Positions 28,127 to 37,434 of a DNA stretch of 64,000 bases are shown piece after piece. The notes under the pieces were generated by a model that made no database searches, was not told the origin of the DNA, and saw nothing but the letters and a program-made list of their open reading frames with translations. The stretch is from assembly GCA_963819175.1 (NCBI GenBank), contig CAWFVJ010000025.1, forward strand, positions 124,001 to 188,000, in the 5' to 3' direction. The translations under genes were made by a program, and so were the position numbers. The stretch comes from CAWBRT01 sp963819175. GTDB lineage: Bacteria; Acidobacteriota; Terriglobia; Terriglobales; Acidobacteriaceae. Position 1 is the stretch's first letter. Each line of letters opens with the position of its first letter.

Positions 28127-29245
28127 GTGGCAAAATTCGATAAGCGACACTTCTATCCCGTGGTTCTTGCCGGCGGCCGGGGAACGCGTTTCTGGCCGCT
28201 CAGCCGCAAACGGCTCGCCAAGCAACTGCTCCCCTTGAACAGCAGCAAGACCATGATCCAGGAGACGGTTGCGCGCCTGGCGCCGGACAGCCTGCTGGGC
28301 AACTTCTGGATTATCAGCAACCAGGATTTGCGTCAGAACATCATCCGCCAACTGCCCAAGTTGCCGCGGCAGCAGGTGATCGCCGAGCCCCTGGGACGCA
28401 ACACCGCGCCGGCCATTGGGCTGGCCGCGTTTTTGCTTCTCAGGCAAGACCCGAAAGCCGTCATCGGCATGTTTCCCTCCGACCACGTTATCGGCGACCA
28501 GCGCCGCTTCCGGAGCGATTTGGCGGAGGCAGTGGCCATTGCGGCGGCGGGTGAAAACATCGTCGTCATGGGAATCGATCCGACCCGGCCCGAGACCGGG
28601 TATGGCTATATTGAAACCGGCGAAAAGACGGGCGGCGCTTTGCGCGTGCGGCGCTTTACGGAAAAACCCAAGCTCGATCGCGCCGTCGAATTTCTGCAGG
28701 CCGGAAATTTTTTCTGGAACAGCGGCATCTTCGTATGGTCGGCGGCGACGCTGGCTGCCGCCCTGCGCGAGCACCTGCCGAAAACTGCGCTGTTGCTGGA
28801 GGAGATTGCCGCCGCCTATGGCACTCGCCGATTCGCCGAAACCTTCCGGCGGCTCTATCCCAAGTGCGAGAACATCAGCGTCGACTACGCCGTGCTGGAG
28901 CCGCGCTCGGCCAAAGGCGAGCAGCAGTCGAACATTTTCTGCATTCGCGCCGGCTTCGGCTGGAACGATCTGGGCTCCTGGTCGGCCCTGCACGAACACC
29001 GCATGATGACGGCCAAGAGCGATCGCGAACGCGGCAACCATGTGGGAGCCCTGCGCTCGTTCATCCTCGATGCGGAAGGCAACTATCTCCACGCGCCCGG
29101 CAAGTTCGTGGCCGCCGTGGGCGTGAAAAACCTGGTGGTGGTGGTGACCGATGACGCGCTGCTGGTGACCACTCGCGCGCGCGCGCAGGACGTCGGCAAG
29201 ATCGTTTCCTTCCTCGACGAAAAGAAACTTACGGAGCTCACATAG
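28127..29245 (+). CDS. manC: Mannose-1-phosphate guanylyltransferase
   Basis: 372 residues from GTG 28127 (VAKFDKRHFYPVVLAGGRGT); an upstream in-frame extension to 28082 reads through unlikely sequence. The nucleotidyltransferase signature GGRGTRFWPLSRKRLAKQLL is followed by EPLGRNTAPAIGLAAFLLL, VIGMFPSDHVIGDQ, ETGYGYIETGEK, RFTEKPKLDRAVEFL and SGIFVWSAATL. A parallel-helix end has FIRAGF-like FCIRAGFGWNDLGSWSALHE. It makes GDP-mannose from mannose-1-P and GTP. There is no C-terminal isomerase domain, consistent with the separate manA. Starts 70 bp after manA and ends 8 bp before the mutase gene. Confidence 0.92.
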   Translation: MAKFDKRHFYPVVLAGGRGTRFWPLSRKRLAKQLLPLNSSKTMIQETVARLAPDSLLGNFWIISNQDLRQNIIRQLPKLPRQQVIAEPLGRNTAPAIGLAAFLLLRQDPKAVIGMFPSDHVIGDQRRFRSDLAEAVAIAAAGENIVVMGIDPTRPETGYGYIETGEKTGGALRVRRFTEKPKLDRAVEFLQAGNFFWNSGIFVWSAATLAAALREHLPKTALLLEEIAAAYGTRRFAETFRRLYPKCENISVDYAVLEPRSAKGEQQSNIFCIRAGFGWNDLGSWSALHEHRMMTAKSDRERGNHVGALRSFILDAEGNYLHAPGKFVAAVGVKNLVVVVTDDALLVTTRARAQDVGKIVSFLDEKKLTELT

Positions 29246-29253
29246 GGAACTCC

Positions 29254-30682
29254 ATGGCTTCTGCAATCAAGTTTGGCACCGATGGCTGGCGCGCCATCAT
29301 CGCGGACGACTTTACCTTTGAAAATGTGCGCCGTGTCTCGCGCGCAATCGCCAACTACATCCACCGGCATGAGGACCCCGCCAGAGGCGTCCTGCTTGCC
29401 TACGATACGCGTTTCGGTTCGCGCCGCTTCGCCGAAGTCGCCGCGGAACAACTTGCGGACTCGGGTCTCCATGTACGCCTGGCGAACGATTACACGCCGA
29501 CCCCGGCGCTCTCTTATGCGGTGAAGCAGATGGGCGCGGCCGGCGGCGTCATGATCACCTCCAGTCACAATCCGTGGAATTGGAACGGGGTAAAGTTCAA
29601 GGCCTCCTATGGCGGCTCGGCCACGCCGGAGATCATGCGGAAGATCGAGGGCTACCTCGACGCCCCGGCCACGCGAGCGCAGGGCGGACGGAGTGAGCGA
29701 GATCGATTTCAAAGCGCCCTATGTCGCCGCCATCGAGAAATTCGCCGATATCGGCCTCATCTCCAAGGCGGGCTTTCGCTTCGCCATCGACGTCATGTAC
29801 GGCTGCCGGGCGGGGAGTGCTGGCGGGCATCTTCCAGAAGGCCGGAGTTCCGCACCTGGAGATTCGCGGAGAGGTGAATCCGCTGTTTCCCGGCATCAAC
29901 CCGGAGCCGATTCTGCCGCACGTGAAAGCCCTCCAGGACACCGTGGTGCGCGAAAAGTGCAGCGCCGGCCTGGCGGTCGATGGCGATGCCGACCGCATCG
30001 GCGCGGTCGCCGAGGACGGCAGCTTCGTCGACTCTCACAAGTGTTTCGCGGTGCTGCTGGAGTGGCTTCTCAAGCGCAAGCAGTGGCCCGGCGCCGTCAC
30101 CCGCGCCTTCAACACCACCGGCATGCTCGACCGCATCGCCCGCAAATACCATCGCGAACTGATCGAGCACGGCATAGGCTTCAAGTACGTCTGCGACATC
30201 GTGCTCAGCGGCCGCGAAGTCCTGGTCGGCGGCGAAGAGTCCGGCGGCATCGGCATCCCGCGCCATCTTCCCGAGCGCGACGGCATCCTGAACTCCCTGC
30301 TGCTGGCCAACGTCATGGCCGAGGAAGGCAAGTCGCTCGGGCAACTGGTGGAGCAACTGCAAAACGAATATGGCCGGCACTATTACGGGCGCCGCGACCT
30401 GCACATTGCCGACGAGCTGAAGCTGCTCAGCCCTCTGCCGCGCCGCCGAACGCCCGCCGAAGATCGGGTACAAGGTGCTGCGCGTGGAGGACATGGACGG
30501 CTACAAGTTCTTCCTCGACGCGCCCAAGCAACGGCAACGGGGCCGAGCCATGGGTGCTGCTGCGCGGTTCCGGAACCGAGCCGCTGCTGCGCATCTACTG
30601 CGAAGCCTCCAGCCCCGAACTGGTCGACGAGATTCTCTCGGCCGCCGAGTCGTTCGTCTACTGCAAGGCAACCGTGGCGTGA
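29254..30682 (+). CDS. Phosphoglucomutase/phosphomannomutase, four frameshifts
   Basis: Joined, it is about 470 residues with all four domains of the alpha-D-phosphohexomutase family. It starts IKFGTDGWRAIIADDFTFEN, then GGVMITSSHNPWNWNGVKFK with the catalytic phosphoserine loop. The metal loop is AVDGDADRIGAVAEDG, the sugar-binding loop VLVGGEESGGIGIP and the phosphate-binding loop VLLRGSGTEPLLRIYCEA. Frame changes fall near 29690, 29810, 30455 and 30530, none inside a loop. It converts mannose-6-P or glucose-6-P to the 1-phosphate; beside manA and manC the mannose role (ManB) is likely. A hairpin repeat follows at 30717. Confidence 0.87.
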
Positions 30683-30716
30683 ACCGCCAACTCATGCTTG
30701 GCGCAGCAAACGTAAT

Positions 30717-30758
30717 GGTGCCCCACGTTCGCCCGCTTTTGGCTAACGTGGGGTAGTT
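30717..30758. repeat. Hairpin repeat, GTGCCCCACG...CGTGGGGTA type
   Basis: GGTGCCCCACGTTCGCC, a CGCTTTTGG centre and CTAACGTGGGGTAG form a near-perfect stem. Two related copies in the opposite orientation lie at 39421-39462 and 39493-39537. It sits 35 bp after the mutase stop and may double as a 3' hairpin. Confidence 0.75.
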
Positions 30759-30794
30759 CCTTCTCTTCCTTTGGTAGTCCCTGCCCGGTTTAGT

Positions 30795-31959
30795 ATGATC
30801 GATACTTCCCGGAATCTTATGTGGTCTGCATCCTCATCTTCGGTCGATTCGCCCGACGCACGGCGCTATAACCGCATCCACCGCCGCTTGAGCGTGGCTG
30901 ATGCCGGCCTCGGGCTCGGCTTGATGCTGGTGCTGCTGCTGAGCGGATGGAGTCAAATCCTTCGCGACCTGGCGTTCCGCATCGCACGCGGCGAGAACTA
31001 CGTGCTCGCGCTCTTCGTCTACTTGGTTTTCCTGACGCTGCTGAGCAAGGCGCTCGGCCTGGGCATCGATTCTTACGGCTTCCGGCTGGAGCGCCAGTAC
31101 CATCTTTCCAATCAGCGCTGGCGCGGCTGGATGTGGGATCAACTGAAAGGATTCTTCGTCGGCTTAGTTATCTCCGCGTATCCTGGCGGAGATTTTTTAT
31201 CTGCTGGTTCGCAAATTTCCGCAATCGTGGTGGATCGTCGCCTGGGCCGCGTTCACGGTGCTGTTCGTGCTGTTCGCGCAGATCGCGCCGGTGGTGCTGT
31301 TCCCGATCTTCTACAAGTTCCGGCCGCTGGAAAATTCCGAGCTGCGAGACCGGCTGACGCGGATGAGCGAAAGCGCCGGTACGCGGGTTCGCGGCGTCTA
31401 TGAATGGAATCTCTCGGAAAAGTCCCGCAAGGCAAATGCCGCGCTTACCGGATGGGGAGCGACCCGGCGCATCATTCTCTCCGACACCCTGCTTGCCAGC
31501 TACACCGACGATGAGATCGAGGCGGTGCTCGCGCATGAGCTCGGACATCACGTGCGGCGGCACATCCTGAAGTCGATGATCGTGCAGGCCGTGATCACCT
31601 TCGCGGGGTTCTGGGCGCTGAAATGGGTGCTGCGCTGGGCGGTTCTGCGCAAGGAGTGGTTCATCTCACAATACGATTTCGCCAGCCTTCCGTTGATCAT
31701 TCTGGTGACGACGCTGCTTTCGCTGGCGCTAATGCCGCTGCTCAACGCCTACTCGCGCATGAACGAGCGCGAAGCCGACCGCTACGCATGGCAGTCGATT
31801 CCCGCCGTCGGCCCGTTCATCAGCGCCATGAACAAGCTTGCCGACCAGAATCTCGCTGAACGCAAACCCTCGCGGATCGTGGAAATTCTTTTTCACTCGC
31901 ATCCGCCGATCGCCAAGCGAATTGCCGCCGCCGAGGCATGGGTCAAGCCCCAGGGCTGA
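30795..31959 (+). CDS. M48 family (Ste24-like) membrane metalloprotease, one frameshift
   Basis: Begins ATG 30795. N-terminal membrane helices (VADAGLGLGLMLVLLLSGWS, NYVLALFVYLVFLTLLSKAL) and the CAAX-protease region FRLERQYHLSNQRWRGWMWD come first. A frame change near 31180 leads to EIFYLLVRKFPQSWWIVAWA, then FPIFYKFRPLENSELRDRL. The zinc site HELGHH lies in EIEAVLAHELGHHVRRHILK; the third ligand Glu is in RMNEREADRYAWQ. Joined length is about 387 residues. Such enzymes cut membrane or misfolded proteins on the cytoplasmic side. It stands alone. Confidence 0.88.
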
Positions 31960-32013
31960 GGTGACTGTGCCGGTTGCCTTAGCAGGCTGCTCAAAGACTG
32001 TTCTTGATGAAGG

Positions 32014-32113
32014 TGTCATCCTGAGCGCAGCGAAGGATCTATGTTTGCGCGGCTCAAGATAAAGCAGATGCTTCGGACGTGCAAAGTCGGCGCGACCTCA
32101 GGATGCACTCCTG
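32014..32113. repeat. Dispersed intergenic repeat overlapping the kdsB 3' end
   Basis: TGTCATCCTGAGCGCAGCGA and AGGATCT on the left and CGCGACCTCAGGATGCACTC on the right repeat the element at 6876-6970. The last 16 bp supply the final codons and stop of kdsB, so the insertion has probably replaced its natural end. Confidence 0.8.
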
Positions 32114-32872
32114 ACGAGTTTTTCAGAAGCCTGTAGGGTGTCATGCTGACTGCGTGCGAGCAGAATCTGCTCCACGCGCCGCAAGTCTTCCTCAGTGTCC
32201 ACGCCGACGGTATCAAACGATGTTTCCGCCACGTGAATGGCCACGCCGTTCTCCAGAAAGCGCAACTGCTCGAGCCGCTCAGTCCGCTCCAACTCGGACT
32301 CGGGCCACGAACAGAAAAGCTCCAGCGCGCGTTTGCGGTAAGCGTAGATTCCAAGGTGCTTGAAGCGGCGGACTTCGCCTTGGCGATCGCGGTCGAACGG
32401 AATCGTGCTGCGGGAAAAATAGAGCGCGCGGCCGAGCGCATCGCAAACCACCTTGACCACGTTGGGGTTGAAGAGGTCGGCGTGCGGCACAAGCAATCTT
32501 CAGGGTTCCAACCTCAACTCCGGGCTGCTGCATCAGGCGGATCAACGAGTCCAGGTGCTCCGGACGCGTGAGCGGCTCATCGCCCTGGACGTTGATGTAG
32601 ACATCGGCCTCGACCGAGCCGGCAATCTCCCGTACGCGGTCCGTTCCGCTGCGGTGCGCCTCGGAAGTCATGCGCGCGGGGATGCCGAGTTTTTCGCAGT
32701 GCTCTACAACCTCGCGCGCATCGGTGGCGACAATCGTCTGCGAAACCAGCTTACTGGCCGCCACTGCCTCATAGACGCGGGCAATCATGGTCTTACCGGC
32801 AATTTCGCGCAGCGGTTTGCGCGGCAAGCGAGTCGAGGCTAGGCGTGCGGGGATAACGGCCACGAATTTCAC
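32098..32872 (-). CDS. kdsB: 3-deoxy-manno-octulosonate cytidylyltransferase, one frameshift
   Basis: Starts at GTG 32872 with KFVAVIPARLASTRLPRKPL, then IAGKTMIARVYEAVAASKLV, EAHRSGTDRVREIAGSVEAD, YINVQGDEPLTRPEHLDSLI, and after a frame change near 32490 LFNPNVVKVVCDALGRALYF, SRSTIPFDRD and HLGIYAYRKRALELFCSWPE. The end is EQLRFLENGVAIHV and VGVDTEEDLRRVEQIL. All CMP-Kdo synthetase motifs are present; joined length is about 257 residues. It activates Kdo for attachment to lipid A in the LPS inner core. The 5' end is duplicated just upstream. Confidence 0.9.
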
Positions 32873-32948
32873 GGTCTTTTTCTCCCTGACTACCCTTGGC
32901 AGAATTATCAAATGGATGCCCGGATAACGGCTACGAATTTCACGGTCT
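32851..32948. repeat. Direct repeat of the kdsB start region
   Basis: GGATAACGGCCACGAATTTC plus ACGGTCT at 32851-32877 recurs at 32922-32948 with one mismatch, and both copies are followed within a few bases by CTCCCTG. The period is 71 bp. The first copy is the coding start of kdsB; the second is non-coding. Confidence 0.85.
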
Positions 32949-33040
32949 ATGCTCCCTGGTTTGCGAGTTCCAGTTTCCGCCTTCGGCTGAGATCGCGCAA
33001 GAATCAATCCAGTTACCGCGCGCCAACATGCGACTGCCGG

Positions 33041-33145
33041 GGGTGAAAGCCGGGGCCCCCGACACGTGCCGTTTTAGCACGTGTTGGGGTGGAAGCCGGG
33101 GTCCCCGACACGTGGCGCTTTAGCACGTGTTGGGGTGGAAGCCGG
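33041..33145. repeat. 46-bp tandem repeat, 2.3 copies
   Basis: Units at 33041-33086 and 33087-33132 differ at about four places, and a 13-bp partial third copy ends at 33145. Each holds an inverted pair ACACGTG / CACGTGT around a TTTTAG centre and a GCCGGGGTCCCCGAC core like that of the hairpins at 37435 and 58175. The whole 317-bp gap between kdsB and the DinB-like gene is made of this and the direct repeat above. Confidence 0.9.
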
Positions 33146-33189
33146 TCAGGATACAATAGATTGCCGTTCCGAGAGATGGGGCATCGGCG

Positions 33190-33681
33190 ATGACAATAGC
33201 TGAAAACCGAATCAGGAAAGAATTGGTCGAGTTGCTGCGCGGCGGACAGGCGCACGCAACTTTTGAGAATGTGGTGAAGAACTTCCCGCCTAAATTGCGC
33301 GGCGTGGTTCCGCTGGGGCTGCCTTATTCGGCGTGGCAAATCCTTGAGCACATTCGAATCGCACAGGATGACATCGTGCGCTTCAGCATGAACCATGACG
33401 GCAGCTACCACTCGCCGAAATGGCCGGAGGGCTATTGGCCCGCCTCCGCCGCTCCCGCCGACACGAATAGCTGGGACCACTCGGTTCAGCAGGTTCAGGA
33501 AGATCGCGACAAGATGATCCGCTTGGTCAACAACCCCGCCAGCGACTTGCTGGCGCCTTTTCCCTGGGGCGAGGGGCAAAATCTGTTTCGCGAGGTCCTG
33601 CTGGTGGCTGATCACACCTCTCACCACCTGGGTGAGTTGATCGTCATCCGCAGGCTGCTGGCGGCCTGGCCGTCTAAATAG
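33190..33681 (+). CDS. DinB-like four-helix protein
   Basis: 163 residues, ATG 33190 with GAGAGATGGGG upstream. The pattern of a DinB/YfiT-like metal-binding bundle is visible: LPYSAWQILEHIRIAQDDIV (first His), PADTNSWDHSVQQVQEDRD, and the pair VADHTSHHLGELIVIRRLL near the end, giving the three-His site. Some members are thiol-dependent transferases; many have no known substrate. Stands alone, convergent with the XRE gene. Confidence 0.75.
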   Translation: MTIAENRIRKELVELLRGGQAHATFENVVKNFPPKLRGVVPLGLPYSAWQILEHIRIAQDDIVRFSMNHDGSYHSPKWPEGYWPASAAPADTNSWDHSVQQVQEDRDKMIRLVNNPASDLLAPFPWGEGQNLFREVLLVADHTSHHLGELIVIRRLLAAWPSK

Positions 33682-33689
33682 CAGCCATC

Positions 33690-33723
33690 CACAAAACAAA
33701 AAGCACTCGTCCACCGAGTGCTT
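33690..33723 (-). terminator. Rho-independent terminator for the XRE gene
   Basis: Stem AAGCACTCG / CGAGTGCTT with a TCCAC loop. Read on the minus strand the stem is followed by TTTTTGTTTTG, a good U tract. It lies 45 bp beyond the XRE stop. Confidence 0.75.
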
Positions 33724-33767
33724 CGATCCACCTCTTCACCGCGATATTCACGGCTGCAACTGCTTCA

Positions 33768-34120
33768 TTACTTGGCGGGCGCGGCCATCTTCTTCACCAT
33801 GGCCAGCACCAATTTGCGGTCGCTATCGTTCAGGTTCGAGGAGTAACGCCGGATTTGCGAAAGGAAGCGCACTTCCTCCTCGTTCATTTGCGATGCCGCC
33901 CGGGCCGCCGTATCCGCCGTGTTGTCGCGAAGAACTGGCCGAGTGGAATGTCCATGGCAGAGGCTATCTTGGCCAGCGTATCCAGAGAAGGGATGGTGTG
34001 ACCGTTTTCCACGCGCGACAGATAGCAGCGCAACAGTCCCGTGCGCTTCTCGATATCTCCCTGCGACATCCCTTTCTGCAATCGGAAACTACGAATGGTT
34101 TCGCCAATATTCATTTGCAT
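33768..34120 (-). CDS. XRE-family helix-turn-helix regulator, one frameshift
   Basis: ATG 34120. The helix-turn-helix spans residues 5-60: IGETIRSFRLQKGMSQGDIE, KRTGLLRCYLSRVENGHTIP and SLDTLAKIASAMDIPLGQFF. The open frame stops at 33884 with an Arg-rich end. Shifting one base near 33920 gives ASQMNEEEVRFLSQIRRYSS and LVLAMVKKMAAPAK, stopping at 33768 beside a terminator. The corrected protein has about 117 residues. It probably represses or activates a neighbour; the target is unknown. Confidence 0.82.
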
Positions 34121-34342
34121 TAGTTATCTTCTGGCCAAAACAACAGCGCTCAGAGTTAGCAGCATAGTAAAATTCAGCAACGCTGCTTGCAAGGACAATC
34201 TTCACCGAAAACAGCGCAAAAAGTGCAATCCGGTACATTTTTTGGTTCACCACAGCACTTGACGCACCCAAAATATCAGATGAATCCCCTAGTAAACTGC
34301 GGGAAAAATCGTCGATCTCGGCGAGTGCCTGTCGCCGGAGGC

Positions 34343-35091
34343 TCAGCCCATCAGCATGCCACCGTTCACATTCAGGACATCGCCGGTAATATAGCTGGCC
34401 TCCTCGGAAGCCAAAAAGCGGACCGCGTGTGCCACCTCCAGGTCGCGCCCTGGCCGTTGCATCGGGATCATTTTGAGTATGGTTTCGCGCATTTCGGGGG
34501 TGATTTCCGCCGTCATAGGCGGTTTCAATCCAGCCCGGAGCGATGGCATTGACGGTTATATTTCTGGAGGCGACCTCGCGCGCCACCGACATGGTCAACC
34601 CGATCAGGCCTGCTTTTGCCGAAGAGTAATTCGCCTGCCCGATCTGGCCCATCCTGCCGAAGATGCTGGTGATATTGATAATGCGCCCCCAGCGCTGCTT
34701 GAGCATGGAGCCGAGGACGGCCTGGATGAGCAGAAACGGCGCAGTCAGATTGGTGGCCAGCACCGCGTCCCAATCGCAGCGTTTCATGCGCATGGACTAT
34801 CTGGTCGCGCGTGATGCCCGCGTTGTTCACCAGAATGTCGACTTTTCCGTGATCGGCGATAATCTGCTTCGCCACCGCCTTGATTTCTTCTTCCGAACTC
34901 ACATCGAGTTTGTAGACGGCGGCTTTGCCGCCCGCGCCAGTAATCTGCGCGGCTGCCTCCCGGAGGTTCTCTTCATTGCGCGCCGCCAGCGCCACGGTTG
35001 CTCCAGCCTCGGCGAGAACCAATGCACAGGCCCTTCCAATTCCTTGCGAAGCGCCGGTAACCAGCGCGATTCGTCCGTTCAGCGATTGCAT
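34343..35091 (-). CDS. fabG: 3-oxoacyl-ACP reductase FabG-like, two frameshifts
   Basis: ATG 35091 follows GGAGCGGCT on the minus strand. The SDR fold is complete: RIALVTGASQGIGRACALVL (TGxxxGxG), VDILVNNAGITRDQIV (NNAG), and after a frame change near 34790 WDAVLATNLTAPFLLIQAVL, GRIINITSIFGRMGQIGQAN and YSSAKAGLIGLTMSVA (Ser-Tyr-Lys triad). After a second change near 34530 come AEITPEMRETILKMIPMQRP and ITGDVLNVNGGMLMG. Joined length is about 249 residues, standard for FabG. It reduces 3-oxoacyl-ACP with NADPH in fatty acid synthesis; no other fab gene is adjacent. Confidence 0.88.
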
Positions 35092-35502
35092 AGCCGCTCC
35101 TTTCAATCACCCCAACGAGCCGAGCCTCGTTGGGAGCCCCGCCGAGAAAACCGCAAACCTGAAATCAGAACGTGAATGGATCAAGAAGCATTATACGGGG
35201 CAGGAACTTACAACCCAATGAGGATCGTGCACGAACCGCCGCCTGAGCGCCGATTTTAGTTCCTAAAGTAACTAAGAGTAACCACACTAACGATAGTTGC
35301 TGGGTTCCAAGGGGCATGGCGTGCTACGCCAGCAGCAAAAACGCCGCGGCGAGCACGTGGCGTCCGCGGTTGCGGGAGGTTTTACAGCGAATTTGGTCTT
35401 GGCGTCCGAAGTTCGACGCCGAGACATGCGTCATTATGGCGCAGGCCGGGAACCCGGCAAATGGAAGCCGTTGGCAGACAGTTTTTCTCACGGGAACAAA
35501 GA
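35092..35502. other. Intergenic stretch with an uncertain small ORF
   Basis: 411 bp between divergent fabG and the PilZ gene. A plus-strand frame from 35316 to 35564 (82 codons, starting MACYASSKNAAASTWRPRLR) overlaps the PilZ start in another frame. It has no clear ribosome site or known motif, so I do not call it a gene. Part of the stretch must hold both promoters. Confidence 0.35.
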
Positions 35503-36204
35503 ATGAGCACAACATCGAATTATCACGGAAGCGTCCATTCTTATTCGGCCCCGGCAAAGGATAAGCGCCCGGAGCAGGGATCTCGTCGCGCGTTTCGCGT
35601 CCCGGTGCGGGTTTGGGGAATGAACGGATCAGGCTCTCCTTTTTCCCAACAGGCTCATACAGTTGAAGTCGGGTTGCTTGGCGCAAGCCTTGAGGGTCTG
35701 GCTCATCAGGTCGTTGCCGGAGAAGTTCTAGGCGTGGAGTACCGCGAGCGCAAGTCCCGCTTCAGGGTCGCCTGGGTGGGGCAGAGCGCCACGCCCGATG
35801 CCGGCAAAATCGAACTGAGTCCGCTGGATAAGACCGAGGACTTTTGGCGACTTCATGCCATGGTGACCAAGGAGCAGCGCGAACCTGGCGAACGTCGTAC
35901 CACACCGCGCTGTGCCTGCAAAGGTTCCACGCAGATTCGCCAGACGCACACGCGTTTTCCGCTGGGCGCATCCGTAAGCGATATCAGCATGAACGGCTGC
36001 TACGTCGAATTGATGACTACGCTTCCGATTGGCACAAAGGTCGATTTGCTGATTCGAGTTGCTGAGGTTTCCATAAATTGCAGCGCGCAGGTTCGGACCT
36101 CGCATCCGGGTGTAGGCATGGGGATGGCGTTTGTGCAGATGAGCGAGACAGACCACGGTGCGCTCAAAAAGGCGGTCACCCGGCTATCAAGTTCCGGGTG
36201 GTAA
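35503..36204 (+). CDS. Protein with two PilZ-like domains
   Basis: 233 residues from ATG 35503; an in-frame ATG at 35461 is less likely. The first PilZ-like half has SRRAFRVPVRVWGMNGSG, VEVGLLGASLEGL and KSRFRVAWVG. The second has the more typical motif set GERRTTPRCACKGSTQIR, SVSDISMNGCYVELMTTLPI, and VGMGMAFVQMSETDHGALKK. The RxxxR and (D/N)xSxxG signatures bind cyclic di-GMP. The RRxxPR spacing in the second half fits; the first has only a partial motif. Probably a c-di-GMP responsive or structural cytoplasmic protein. Confidence 0.75.
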   Translation: MSTTSNYHGSVHSYSAPAKDKRPEQGSRRAFRVPVRVWGMNGSGSPFSQQAHTVEVGLLGASLEGLAHQVVAGEVLGVEYRERKSRFRVAWVGQSATPDAGKIELSPLDKTEDFWRLHAMVTKEQREPGERRTTPRCACKGSTQIRQTHTRFPLGASVSDISMNGCYVELMTTLPIGTKVDLLIRVAEVSINCSAQVRTSHPGVGMGMAFVQMSETDHGALKKAVTRLSSSGW

Positions 36205-36214
36205 GCGAGCCGGT

Positions 36215-37381
36215 CTAAACTGCCTGTCCGGCGCAGAATCCCGACGACCATGCCCACTGGAAGTTGAAGCCTCCAAGCTGTCCGGTTACATCCACCACCT
36301 CGCCGATGAAGTACAGACCCGGCACCTTGTGACTTTCCAGGGTTTTCGCCGAAAGCTCGTCGGTATCCACCCCGCCGGCAGTGACCTCGGCTTTCTCATA
36401 GCCTTCGGTGTCCGAGGGAATGACCTCCCAGTGATGGAGCTGTCGCTCCAGCTCGGCAAGGGAGCGATTGCTCCAATCATTCGGTGCGTTCGCATCCAGC
36501 CAGCGGTCGGCAAGGCGGGCAGGCAACGCCTGCCGGAGCGCGGTTCGCGCCGAGGCCGTATCGCGGCCGCTGCTTTGCGCCAGCATAGGCGCAAGGACAT
36601 CCTGGGCCGGCGCCAAGTCGAGTACGACCGCCTCCGGCTTGCGCCAATAAGAGGAGAGTTGAAGGATAGCCGGACCGCTGAGGCCGCGATGGGTGATGAG
36701 CATTTTTTCCGCGAAGCGCCGCCGCCCTATGGACGCGGTCACGCCGAGGGAGACGCCAGCAAGATCGCACCAGCGTTGCCGATCCGGTTCGTCAAACAGC
36801 AGTGGAACCAGCCCAGGACGACAGGGTTGGACGCGCAACCCGAACTGACGCGCCAGCTCATAGCCGAATGCGGTGGCGCCCAGCTTCGGAATCGAGAGCC
36901 CGCCGGTGGCGACCACCAGCGCGGGAGCATGGAACTCGTCCGAATCGGTGCGGACGACGAAATGCCCGGGCCGCGAAACCTCGCGGATCTCGCTTCCGGC
37001 GACGATACAGACGCCGGCGCGGCGGCACTCTTCCTCAAGCATGGCGAGAATCTGCTGGGCGGAGCCGTCGCAGAAAAGCTGGCCCAAAGTTTTTTCGTGA
37101 TAGGCGATAGAGTGCTTTTCGACCAGGGCAATGAAATCTTCCGGGGTGTAGCGGGCGAGCGCCGATTTGGCGAAGTGCGGGTTGGCGGAGATAAAATTCT
37201 CCGGCCCACAATAGACGTTTGTGAAATTGCAACGTCCACCGCCGGAGATGAGGATTTTTTTGCCGATACGGGGAGCGTGGTCGTGCAGGCATACGCGGCG
37301 GCCTCGCTTGCCGGCCTCGATGGCGCACATCAGTCCGGCGGCGCCTGCACCTAGAACGATGGCATCAAAGGATTGTTTCAC
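36215..37381 (-). CDS. HI0933/BaiN-like FAD-dependent oxidoreductase
   Basis: 388 residues, no frameshift. FDAIVLGAGAAGLMCAIEAG is the FAD-binding GxGxxG site, HAPRIGKKILISGGGRCNFT is the family signature, and PALVVATGGLSIPKLGATAF, RFAEKMLITHRGLSGPAILQ and a C-terminal LYFIGEVVDVTGQLGGFNFQ with WAWSSG close the FAD fold. The family is widespread flavoproteins of uncertain role, some reducing steroids. Convergent with the PilZ gene, 10 bp apart. Confidence 0.9.
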   Translation of the reverse strand: MKQSFDAIVLGAGAAGLMCAIEAGKRGRRVCLHDHAPRIGKKILISGGGRCNFTNVYCGPENFISANPHFAKSALARYTPEDFIALVEKHSIAYHEKTLGQLFCDGSAQQILAMLEEECRRAGVCIVAGSEIREVSRPGHFVVRTDSDEFHAPALVVATGGLSIPKLGATAFGYELARQFGLRVQPCRPGLVPLLFDEPDRQRWCDLAGVSLGVTASIGRRRFAEKMLITHRGLSGPAILQLSSYWRKPEAVVLDLAPAQDVLAPMLAQSSGRDTASARTALRQALPARLADRWLDANAPNDWSNRSLAELERQLHHWEVIPSDTEGYEKAEVTAGGVDTDELSAKTLESHKVPGLYFIGEVVDVTGQLGGFNFQWAWSSGFCAGQAV

Positions 37382-37434
37382 GGGGACACAATCGGCCTTC
37401 GCTGCGGGTCATCGTGAGGAGGTTCGCCGCTCTT

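Noticed and set aside
28112..29266. 384-codon minus-strand frame
   Set aside because: Shadow of manC, which carries the complete nucleotidyltransferase signature.
33041..33145. Possible CRISPR array
   Set aside because: Units are contiguous with no spacers, only 2.3 copies, and no cas gene is present.
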